Shown here one piece after another: positions 1-5,572 of a DNA stretch of 6,165 nt. How positions within the stretch are numbered: the stretch's first letter is position 1; each line of letters starts with the position of its first letter. The stretch comes from Fidelibacterota bacterium (GTDB taxonomy: Bacteria > Fidelibacterota > Fidelibacteria > Fidelibacterales > Fidelibacteraceae). The DNA lies in contig JAUXEL010000102.1 of the NCBI GenBank assembly GCA_030620575.1, positions 1 to 6,165 on the forward strand. Direction: 5' to 3'. Below the pieces are notes generated by a model that was given only the letters and a program-made list of their open reading frames with translations, had not been told where the DNA came from and did no database searches. A program made the translations under genes and the position numbers.

Positions 1-48
1 AGCAAATAATTGACGTTTCAGAATGACGAAATATTTTTGATTAATAGC

Positions 49-78
49 ATAAAGGCACTTCAATCGAAGTGCCTTTAT
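49..78 (+). terminator. Strong hairpin terminator, probably for a plus-strand gene left of the window
   Basis: A perfect 13-bp stem (49-61 paired with 66-78) closes on a 4-base loop. On the plus strand a T-rich tail follows (79-90, broken by single A and C bases), which is the layout of an intrinsic terminator. On the minus strand the tail after the stem is poor in T, so it would be a weaker stop for the aldehyde dehydrogenase transcript arriving from the right. I read it as the end of a convergent plus-strand gene outside the window, possibly acting in both directions. Confidence 0.8.
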
Positions 79-243
79 TTTACTTTTTATTACCGTTCAC
101 CCTCCTATGCTCTGCGAGCTTCGGAGGGCAGGCTGATTACAGATTATTTCAGTTCACAGTTTACAAATCACTGTTCACCGGACTTCCGCTCCCGACCATC
201 CGGGATCCTCTCTACGTTCGGTCAACCCGGAAGGTCATCGCTT
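79..243. other. Gene-free 3' spacer after the dehydrogenase, with palindromes and degenerate heptamers
   Basis: No convincing gene is present; short plus-strand open frames here show no family features. Three structures are visible. An imperfect palindrome at 100-128 has outer arms CCCTCC/GGAGGG and inner arms GCTC/GAGC. A degenerate run of 7-base units lies at about 135-177. A long-armed inverted repeat at 194-236 starts 7 bases beyond the dehydrogenase stop codon. None has an obvious T-tail on the minus strand. Confidence 0.5.
194..236 (-). repeat. Inverted repeat immediately downstream of the dehydrogenase
   Basis: Arms 194-204 and 226-236 are 11 bases each and pair with a single mismatch (T opposite T in minus-strand RNA) around a 21-base loop. 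The structure starts 7 bases after the dehydrogenase stop codon, so it would form in that gene's 3' untranslated RNA. No run of T follows on the minus strand, so it is not a classical intrinsic terminator. It could instead protect the 3' end or belong to a dispersed repeat. Confidence 0.5.
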
Positions 244-1878
244 TTATTCTTCATCCATAAACGGATAACGATAATCCTTAGGCGGATCAAAAGTTTCTTT
301 TATCGTACGGACCGACACCCAACGCATCAGGTTTATAGATGAACCGGCTTTATCGTTGGTACCGCTTGCACGTGCACCCCCGAAGGGCTGTTGTCCAACT
401 ACCGCACCCGTGGGTTTATCATTGATATAAAAGTTCCCCGCGGCATTAACAAGCATGTCTTTTGCAAAATTAATAACAGCACGGTCTTGCGCAAACACAG
501 CACCGGTTAATGCATAGGGACTGGTTTGGTCACAGAGTTCAAGGGTTTCTTTAAATTTTGTTTCATTATAAACATAGATAGTGAGTACGGGTCCGAAAAT
601 CTCCTCTTCCATGGTCTTAAATTTCGGATCTGTTGTCACAATGGTTGTTGGTTCAATATAATATCCTTTTGATTTGTCATAACCGCCGCCTGTGATAATT
701 TCAGCATCCGGATTTTTTTTCGCATAATCAATATATCCCGTAATTTTATCAAATGACGCTTCATCAATGACTGCAGTCATAAAATTGGTGAAATCAAGCG
801 GAGATCCCATTTTGATGCTATTTACCATTTTGACGTATTTTTCGCGTGTCTCATTCCAACGGTTCGCGGGAATATATACCCGGGATGCCGCAGAACATTT
901 TTGTCCCTGATATTCAAAAGCACCGCGTGCCATTGCAACTACCAAGGCATCAACATCAGCAGATTCATGCGCGAAAATAAAATCCTTCCCGCCGGTTTCC
1001 CCTACTAAGCGCGGATAGCTTTTATAACCGGCAATATTGGTTCCAATCGTTTTCCAAATATGCTGAAAAACTTCAGTGGATCCTGTAAAATGTACTCCCG
1101 CCAGATCCGGATGCCGTAAAACAATATCACCAATTTGTTTACCGCTGCCGGGCAGGAAGTTAATAACACCATCCGGCAGACCCGCTTCTTTAAACAGCTT
1201 CATTAAAAAGTATGCGGAATATATCTGTGTGCGGGACGGCTTCCATACTACGGTATTACCCATTAGCGCGGGTGAAGTAGGCAAATTACCGGCTATTGAT
1301 GTAAAATTAAAGGGAGTCAAAGCAAATACAAATCCTTCCAGCGGACGGTATTCCAGCTGGTTCCAGACACCTGTCGGACTATAATCCGGCTGGTTTTTGT
1401 ATATTTCGGACATGTAATGTGTATTGAAATTGTAGAAATCGATCAACTCACAGGCAGCGTCAATTTCCGCCTGAAAAATAGTCTTTCCCTGACCAAGCAT
1501 CGTCGAGGCATTAAGTAAGTCGCCATAGGGCTTTGACAATAATACTGCCATTTTTTTAAAGATCGCCGCCCGGGATTCTGCGGGCATTTTGGACCACGTT
1601 TTCCGTGCTTCCAATGCCGCATCAATAGCCATGTGTATTTCCTTTTCACCTGCTATGTGATAGGTGGCCAATACGTGCTTATGATCATGGGGACAAGTAA
1701 CATCTACAGTTTTTCCTGTATAAATTTCTTTTCCGTCGATAATGACCGGAATTTCAATTTTTTTGTTTAACAGTTCATTTAAAACATTTTTTACACTTTT
1801 TCGTTCCGGGGTGCCGGGTGCATAAGTCAATACCCGTTCATTCTCTGCATGGGGGATTTTATACAATGCATTGATCAT
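244..1878 (-). CDS. pruA: L-glutamate gamma-semialdehyde dehydrogenase (1-pyrroline-5-carboxylate dehydrogenase)
   Basis: Complete 544-residue NAD-dependent aldehyde dehydrogenase that oxidises glutamate semialdehyde (open form of pyrroline-5-carboxylate) to glutamate, the second step of proline breakdown in the cytosol. Visible family motifs: 'TPFNF' with the oxyanion Asn191, 'WKPS' with cofactor-binding Lys213, 'FTGSTE' (264-269) of the Rossmann fold, 'GETGGK' with Glu294, 'GQKCSAASR' with the nucleophile Cys328, 'EEIFGPVL' (425-432), and 'PFGGARASGTNDK' (498-510), which is typical of P5C dehydrogenases rather than generic aldehyde dehydrogenases. The length and the long N-terminal arm fit the stand-alone group-1 type found in eukaryotes and Bacteroidota-like bacteria, not the proline-dehydrogenase fusion PutA. 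The start is supported by a GGAG ribosome site 7 bases upstream. No proline dehydrogenase gene is in the window. Substrate assignment is from motifs and overall resemblance. Confidence 0.93.
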   Translation of the reverse strand: MINALYKIPHAENERVLTYAPGTPERKSVKNVLNELLNKKIEIPVIIDGKEIYTGKTVDVTCPHDHKHVLATYHIAGEKEIHMAIDAALEARKTWSKMPAESRAAIFKKMAVLLSKPYGDLLNASTMLGQGKTIFQAEIDAACELIDFYNFNTHYMSEIYKNQPDYSPTGVWNQLEYRPLEGFVFALTPFNFTSIAGNLPTSPALMGNTVVWKPSRTQIYSAYFLMKLFKEAGLPDGVINFLPGSGKQIGDIVLRHPDLAGVHFTGSTEVFQHIWKTIGTNIAGYKSYPRLVGETGGKDFIFAHESADVDALVVAMARGAFEYQGQKCSAASRVYIPANRWNETREKYVKMVNSIKMGSPLDFTNFMTAVIDEASFDKITGYIDYAKKNPDAEIITGGGYDKSKGYYIEPTTIVTTDPKFKTMEEEIFGPVLTIYVYNETKFKETLELCDQTSPYALTGAVFAQDRAVINFAKDMLVNAAGNFYINDKPTGAVVGQQPFGGARASGTNDKAGSSINLMRWVSVRTIKETFDPPKDYRYPFMDEE

Positions 1879-1926
1879 TTCATAACTCCTCTTTTTTCTG
1901 CAATGTAATTAGTTAACAACACAACG

Positions 1927-1955
1927 AGTTTAGGAAAAATAAGAGCAAAATTCAA
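1927..1955 (-). promoter_or_regulatory. Candidate promoter of the dehydrogenase gene
   Basis: Read on the minus strand, TTGAAT (1955-1950) is followed after 17 bases by TAAACT (1932-1927), resembling -35 and -10 boxes of the primary sigma factor. They lie about 50-75 bases before the start codon in a suitably AT-rich leader. Some FCB bacteria use a different consensus, so this match to the E. coli type pattern is only suggestive. Confidence 0.3.
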
Positions 1956-2300
1956 GAAAATAGCATGGCAGAATAATAAAATTAGGGTTATTCTGTCCCG
2001 TTCCGAAGCTTCGGGGTCGAAGCAGGATGTACAAGATATGGTTTTAAAGACAAGATAACGGGATGAACAGGATAGAGTTTTAAAAAGAGTGATCCTGTTT
2101 CATTAAAACTTCCGGCGTAATCAAGGCGATTAGCCTGACGAAGATAGAAGTTTGAGAATAATGTCAAGATTGGGGATTTATGGAATTTTGTTTTATTTTA
2201 TTTTTTATAATTATATTTCCTTAACACAAATTTTAATTTTTAGCCTTAAATTTGATCTTAGCCTTGAATTAAAACAGGTTGAGCGTTGGTTAGGTTTCTT
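1956..2300. other. Gene-free spacer with clustered imperfect hairpins
   Basis: No coding region is supported here. A perfect 12-base palindrome CCGAAGCTTCGG lies at 2003-2014. Flanking arms at 1990-2002 and 2057-2073 match as an imperfect inverted repeat. The segment 2063-2073 also pairs with 2092-2103 except for one extra base. A further bulged hairpin occupies 2109-2143. Close to the upstream gene's stop, a 13-base motif occurs twice with one difference (2240-2252 and 2258-2270). None has a good T-tail on the minus strand, so the end of the 2301-3017 transcript is not pinned. Confidence 0.55.
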
Positions 2301-3017
2301 TCATCGTAATAAAGCAATCTTTTGAGATTCTGTCATTTCTTTAGCTCTCATTACGATGAAATAAATACCACTCGATAGTTTGATGCCGTTATTATTTCTT
2401 CCGTTCCATTTAAGCGAATAACTGTCTACCTCTTGCCAACCATCTATGAGTGTTCTTATTTCCCGGCCTTGAAGATCGTAAATCGAAACCGTAACCTGTT
2501 GCGCTTTTAGTAAATTAAACTGAATGGTAATAACCGGATTAAACGGATTGGGATAAGCCGGTTTCAGGAGTTGATCATCGGATTTGAATGTAACCGAGCA
2601 AGTGCCATGATCTTTAGTATCTCCGGAATAATCCACATCTATAAGACGATATTCATACGTCAAGTCCGGTTGAACGTCAGTATCGGTAAATTGATATTCC
2701 GTTCGGTTGGTTGTGCTACCCTGACCTTGCAGCTCAGAATGAGTTTTATAACTGGCAATTTCTGATTCTTGTTCTTCTGTTTTCACGTTCTTTCGCTTAA
2801 TGATAAATCCTAAATTCTCAATTTCGCTCTCAGTTGTCCAATACAGTGTAATATTAACATCACAAACAATTGCGGTGAAAGAGGTGAGTTCTACTGGGAG
2901 AGGTGTGTCCGACATTGTTGACATCGCATGGCCGTCGTAGCTACCGCCGGTGTATTGGGTAAATGCTAAAATCGGTAGCAAGATAAGACCGACTAATAAT
3001 GATGTTTTCTTTTTCAT
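2301..3017 (-). CDS. Small secreted protein with type IX secretion (Por/FlgD-like) C-terminal tail
   Basis: 238-residue exported protein. Residues 1-20 form a signal peptide (MKKK, then a hydrophobic stretch ending near AFTQ). A short linker with 'GGSYDGHAM' (24-32) leads to 'LPVELTSFTA' (40-49), a lead-in common before the fibronectin-like domain of FCB secreted proteins; that domain spans about 50-147 ('YWTTESEIENLGFIIKR'). From 152 on, 'KPAYPNPFNPVITIQFNL' opens a FlgD-like Ig/type IX sorting tail that ends 'SGIYFIVMRAKEMTESQKIA' plus three residues. Type IX tails direct export across the outer membrane and often surface attachment. The reading frame stays open to 3191, but the start at 3017 is chosen for its signal peptide and ribosome site. 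The gene lies 34 bases after the FGE-like gene, so the two are probably co-transcribed. No catalytic residues are seen; it may be an anchor or partner of its neighbour (inference). Confidence 0.85.
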   Translation of the reverse strand: MKKKTSLLVGLILLPILAFTQYTGGSYDGHAMSTMSDTPLPVELTSFTAIVCDVNITLYWTTESEIENLGFIIKRKNVKTEEQESEIASYKTHSELQGQGSTTNRTEYQFTDTDVQPDLTYEYRLIDVDYSGDTKDHGTCSVTFKSDDQLLKPAYPNPFNPVITIQFNLLKAQQVTVSIYDLQGREIRTLIDGWQEVDSYSLKWNGRNNNGIKLSSGIYFIVMRAKEMTESQKIALLR

Positions 3018-3026
3018 TTTTAATTT

Positions 3027-3034
3027 CTTCCTTT
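3027..3034 (-). promoter_or_regulatory. Ribosome binding site that fixes the start at 3017
   Basis: The minus strand reads AAAGGAAG here, with the GGAAG core 9 bases before the ATG at 3017-3015. It lies in the short gap between the FGE-like gene and the type IX tail gene. It argues against the upstream in-frame ATG at 3191, which would place 58 signal-less residues inside the preceding gene. Confidence 0.7.
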
Positions 3035-3051
3035 GTTTAAGCGTAAAAGCA

Positions 3052-4641
3052 CTACGGAGTCCTGACCGCACGGAACCCATAAGAGCCGTACCGAATCGCG
3101 TTCGCGTTGGCTGCGCGGTCGCGGTGCGACACGCGCAATCGCGAGTCTGTAGTCGGATTGCCCCAGCCGGCGCCCCGAAAAGACGAGCCAAAAGCGGTTT
3201 GGCCGCTCGTTACTGTTGGCGAGGGCCAATTGCTTACATCCGCAAAACCAGTCGTGGAAAGGGAACCATTTCCGTGCAGTCCGTCAAAGGAACCTGCACC
3301 TGTTTCATTGTTCCAAGTACTACTATTCCAACAATATTTTGCCACAGTAATACAGCGTTCCCACAGGTTGCCGCTCATCTCCATTACACCGTAATAGGAA
3401 GCGCCGGATTGTTGGCGGTTTGTAGAGCCTGTGGCAAAGCTGCCGCAACGAACTGGCCCATAAGGTCCGCCGCCAGAGTTATAGCTACCGCTGTTGTCGT
3501 AATGGCAATTATCATCAATAGAAGAAGATGCTGCATCATACCCACTGTTTTCTTGATATCTGGTTCCTGTGCCTGTTTCCAAACCGCTTATGGTAGTGCT
3601 GCCCCAAGCATAATCTGTATCAGCAGTCTCCGGTCCCCGGCATATCTTTTCATATTCCAGTTCTGTCATCGGTCTGAGTCCTGCCCAGTCCGCATACGCC
3701 AGCCCGTCTGCCCATTGCAGAAAATTGCAGGCACGGTTCGGCCCGGATGCAGTATGGCTTCCCGCAGAACCGCTAATGGTGCCACGGAAATACGTATAAT
3801 TATCCTCACCCTGAATACTACGATTCCCGTCCTGAGTGGATGTAAGCATGTTAAGAAAGTCAGCATACTGACCTTGCGAGATCTCGTATTTCATACAGTA
3901 GATAGCACCGTAACCTTTGGGATAGCCGCCGCAGAGGTCAGCGCTGCCACCCGTGCTACCATTGTTTGTCTGTGCTCCGCCCCAATAATCTTCCATAGCC
4001 CAGGTAATAGTCCCTAACTCGACCTCGGTTTCATCTTCACTGTCAATAGTATTACCGCTATTGAAATTGCATTTCAAATCACCGCTTTCGCCGCTATATA
4101 AAATAAAGGGACCTTGGGGTATGTACACCATTTCAATGGCGAATACTTTTACATCTACTGTGGCATCGTCGGCAACGCCGTCTGTGCCGTAGTTCCAGCG
4201 GAGTTTTACATCGCTCCAGTTCACACTGCCGGTGCCATCTGCATTGCGATAGATAAATACGCCCACTGCTGTAGCGTCAATTGTGGAGCCACTGGGTGCG
4301 GTGTGGTCTAAATCTGTGGTAGAAAGGGTGCAGTGTTTCCATTCCGTGTCGCTGTGCAGTTTCCATTTGACAAATACCCAGGCGGCATCCCAGTTATTGG
4401 GAGCAGAGCTTGTGCGCCAAGAGTTGTCCCACGAAATGTTGAATTTGAGGTGGATATAGTCTGAGGTAGTGTTCTGATCGGTGAAAGTAACAGTGCCAAC
4501 CTGGATGTGATTTGCCCAAACAGCGACGGGCAGAATAAATATAATCGCAATAATTACGTTCATTAAATGATTTCTTCTTTTTCCCGAAAATATTCGATCT
4601 GCTTGCCATCTGTCGAACAGGAATTTTGCTTTGCTTAACAT
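3052..4641 (-). CDS. Exported FGE/SUMF1-fold protein lacking the catalytic cysteines; possible hypervariable lectin
   Basis: 529 residues. A signal peptide is visible at 27-43 (MNVIIAIIFILPVAVWA, probable cleavage before NH). Residues 44-168 are a beta-rich N-terminal region with 'FNISWDNSWRTSSAPNNWDA' and 'LRWNYGTDGV'. The FGE-sulfatase/C-type-lectin-like domain runs from about 170 to 529: 'MVYIPQGPF', 'YCMKYEISQGQYADFLN' (249-264), 'LRPMTELEYEKICRG' (322-336), 'YGVMEMSGNLWERC' (417-430), 'FRGAGW' (488-493) and a closing 'YGFRAVRTP'. The cysteine pair that true formylglycine-generating enzymes carry just before the end is absent, so sulfatase activation is unlikely; binding or display is more plausible. 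The start at 4641 has AGGGG only 4 bases upstream; ATG at 4563 gives a more normal signal peptide but a weaker ribosome site. The last ~44 codons are much GC-richer than the rest. Followed closely by the type IX tail gene. Confidence 0.85.
   Translation of the reverse strand: MLSKAKFLFDRWQADRIFSGKRRNHLMNVIIAIIFILPVAVWANHIQVGTVTFTDQNTTSDYIHLKFNISWDNSWRTSSAPNNWDAAWVFVKWKLHSDTEWKHCTLSTTDLDHTAPSGSTIDATAVGVFIYRNADGTGSVNWSDVKLRWNYGTDGVADDATVDVKVFAIEMVYIPQGPFILYSGESGDLKCNFNSGNTIDSEDETEVELGTITWAMEDYWGGAQTNNGSTGGSADLCGGYPKGYGAIYCMKYEISQGQYADFLNMLTSTQDGNRSIQGEDNYTYFRGTISGSAGSHTASGPNRACNFLQWADGLAYADWAGLRPMTELEYEKICRGPETADTDYAWGSTTISGLETGTGTRYQENSGYDAASSSIDDNCHYDNSGSYNSGGGPYGPVRCGSFATGSTNRQQSGASYYGVMEMSGNLWERCITVAKYCWNSSTWNNETGAGSFDGLHGNGSLSTTGFADVSNWPSPTVTSGQTAFGSSFRGAGWGNPTTDSRLRVSHRDRAANANAIRYGSYGFRAVRTP
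3055..3180 (-). other. Candidate variable region at the C-terminus of the FGE-like protein
   Basis: This segment encodes residues 488-529, from 'FRGAGW' to near the stop. By hand count 80 of the 120 bases at 3061-3180 are G or C (about 67%), against 28 of 60 at 3541-3600 and 32 of 60 at 4141-4200 in the same gene. Its position, framed by 'RGxGW' and 'GFRxVR', matches where diversity-generating retroelements rewrite FGE/C-lectin target proteins, and many internal codons end in C or T as expected from AAC/AAT template codons. No template copy is present in the window, so this remains a candidate. Confidence 0.4.
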
Positions 4642-4860
4642 TTTTCCCCTTTATTCTTTGATATTATTTACTTTACCATAATTTATATGACATTTTTCTT
4701 CATTGATTCACAAAAATATTTTACTAATTTTATTTTATGCTAACTGTATAACAAGTTATTCTTTAGTTTTCTATTATACTATATCAGGTTGCGATTTTTT
4801 TCATTGCCTTTATAATGCGAATTTATTATATATTGATAAATATTAAAAAATAATAGACCT
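4642..4860 (-). promoter_or_regulatory. Very AT-rich region upstream of the FGE-like gene
   Basis: About 220 bases of strongly AT-rich sequence without a gene precede the FGE-like start, and the promoter of the two-gene unit is expected here. A perfect TATAAT occurs on the minus strand at 4778-4773, about 130 bases before the start codon, but no good -35 box lies at the right distance. The exact promoter is therefore unresolved. Confidence 0.35.
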
Positions 4861-5149
4861 AATGTCAATGTTTTTCAGGGGGGGGTATTCTATGCAGATA
4901 TTCCGCCTACCCGATCTTTAAACGACTAAATTGTTGCACAAATAAGGGACGGTTTGAAATCGTCCTTACTTATCACGGAATTTTGGGTCAAGTTTTAGAG
5001 AATCGAAACGTTTTTGACTAATCTGTCTTCGCCCCGCTCCAATACTTTGGGAAAACACTAATAAAAGTTTGCCTCCTATCGATTATTTGAGGGTTTCAGA
5101 ATCTCACATATTGGATGGGACAGTATTAATTGAGACCCTGAATCGAGTT
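4861..5149. other. Gene-free stretch with a G8 run and two hairpins
   Basis: No gene is supported. The stretch contains a run of eight G at 4878-4885, a hairpin at 4947-4965 and, at its right edge, the REP-like palindrome at 5135-5155. The remaining sequence shows nothing recognisable on either strand, and I see no tRNA or riboswitch fold. Confidence 0.5.
4947..4965. other. Short hairpin, possible bidirectional terminator
   Basis: Arms GGACGGTTT (4947-4955) and AAATCGTCC (4957-4965) pair along their length with one G-T wobble in plus-strand RNA, around a minimal loop. The bases beyond the arms are only moderately T-rich (TTACTTAT on the plus strand), so termination is possible but weak. It lies between the repeat block and the FGE-like gene's upstream region and could insulate the latter from read-through. 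Confidence 0.35.
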
Positions 5150-5155
5150 CAGGGT
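5135..5155. repeat. REP-like palindrome
   Basis: Perfect 8-base arms ACCCTGAA (5135-5142) and TTCAGGGT (5148-5155) enclose the 5-base loop TCGAG. Palindromes of this CCTGAA...TTCAGG type recur in intergenic DNA of many bacteria, as I recall, and are thought to be dispersed REP-like elements. Its right arm runs straight into the CAGGGTGACG motif that starts each unit of the neighbouring tandem repeat, suggesting the tandem grew from it. Confidence 0.6.
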
Positions 5156-5230
5156 GACGGTATTGGGTGTCTTCTTCTTTTCTCACGCTCCCCCTTCTCC
5201 GTTCTCGTTTTTCCACCGGAAAAGCAAAAA

Positions 5231-5243
5231 CCGCCATCGGCGG
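5231..5243 (-). terminator. Terminator-like hairpin, repeat unit 1
   Basis: A CCGCC/GGCGG stem with a 3-base loop is followed on the minus strand by five T (5230-5226). The five-pair stem is short but fully GC. It could end minus-strand transcripts from the 96-residue gene at 5573-5863, although about 330 bases of repeats lie between. Being inside a repeat, it may simply be part of the element. Confidence 0.4.
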
Positions 5244-5349
5244 GTTTAGTGAAGCGGAGCTGACGGGCAGGGTGACGGTACTGGGTGTTTTCTCTTCTTC
5301 TCACGCTCCTCCGCTCTCCGTTCTCACTTTTCCACCGGAAAAGCAAAAA

Positions 5350-5362
5350 CCGCCATCGGCGG
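5350..5362 (-). terminator. Terminator-like hairpin, repeat unit 2
   Basis: This is an identical copy of the hairpin at 5231-5243, again followed on the minus strand by five T (5349-5345). It is the first such structure met by a minus-strand transcript coming from 5573, so of the two it is the likelier functional stop. Confidence 0.4.
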
Positions 5363-5441
5363 GTTTAGTGAAGCGGAGCTAACGAGCAGGGTGACGCCGC
5401 GGGTGGGGTTTTACTGATGGCTAAAAGCTGAAGATTTTTTT

Positions 5442-5561
5442 GCCTCCCCGCTTCCTTGCTTCCCCGCTTCCTTGCTTCCTTGCTTCCCTGCTTCCCCGCT
5501 TCCTTGCTTCCTTGCTTCCTTGCTTCCCTGCTTCCTTGCTTCCCTGCTTCTTTGCTTCTTT
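5442..5561. repeat. Octamer tandem array, 15 units of GCTTCCYY
   Basis: Fifteen consecutive 8-base units fill 120 bases without slippage. Seven are GCTTCCTT, three GCTTCCCT, two GCTTCCCC, two GCTTCTTT, and the first is GCCTCCCC. All variation is C/T, mostly at the last two positions. On the minus strand the array is purine-rich, built of AAGGAAGC-like units, so each could pair with the ribosomal anti-Shine-Dalgarno in RNA. The array starts 11 bases beyond the stop of the 96-residue gene. The 8-base period would shift frame with each unit, and no frame through it looks coding. It is not CRISPR: there are no spacers. Confidence 0.95.
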
Positions 5562-5572
5562 GCTAACTATTT

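Larger units (their letters stand above)
5150..5404. repeat. Tandem duplication of a 118/119-bp unit with embedded hairpins
   Basis: Unit 1 is 5150-5267 (118 bp), unit 2 is 5268-5386 (119 bp), and a third copy begins at 5387 and fades after about 18 bases. Each begins CAGGGTGACG. A 53-base block is identical in both (5209-5261 and 5328-5380), while the pyrimidine-rich part before it has small differences. Each block contains two compact hairpins: TTTTCC/GGAAAA with a 3-base loop, and CCGCC/GGCGG with a 3-base loop. On the minus strand the second is followed by TTTTT, so it looks like a small intrinsic terminator. Open frames reading through both units are by-products of the repeat. Confidence 0.85.

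Noticed and set aside
10..342. Plus-strand open frames of 110 and 63 codons near the left edge
   Set aside because: They run through the terminator hairpin, the palindromes and the 3' end of the dehydrogenase gene, and show no protein family features.
1879..2300. DGR template repeat in the spacers of this window
   Set aside because: By eye, neither this spacer nor 4642-5572 nor the ends contain an adenine-rich near-copy of 3055-3190, and no reverse transcriptase motif is encoded anywhere in the window.
3018..3191. Upstream extension of the secreted-protein gene to an ATG at 3191
   Set aside because: The extra 58 residues would overlap the preceding gene, bury the signal peptide internally, and ignore the good ribosome site at 3027-3034.
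2950..4017. Plus-strand open frame of 355 codons
   Set aside because: It lies antisense to the FGE-like gene and the start of the secreted-protein gene, both of which have clear family motifs. Its own translation shows no recognisable domain and an unlikely composition rich in Cys, Arg and Ala.
3052..4641. True formylglycine-generating enzyme (sulfatase activator)
   Set aside because: The C-terminal cysteine pair needed for catalysis is missing, no sulfatase gene is nearby, and the protein has an added N-terminal region of unknown type.
4861..5150. tRNA or riboswitch in the long gene-free stretch
   Set aside because: No T-loop-like GGTTCGA context, acceptor stem or multi-branched conserved core was found; only simple hairpins are present.
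5069..5382. Several open frames of 64-71 codons on both strands
   Set aside because: They are produced by the 118/119-bp tandem repeat, so parts of their translations repeat each other. No family features or convincing start signals were seen.
5442..5561. CRISPR array
   Set aside because: The 8-base units are directly adjacent with no spacers, and no cas-like gene is present.
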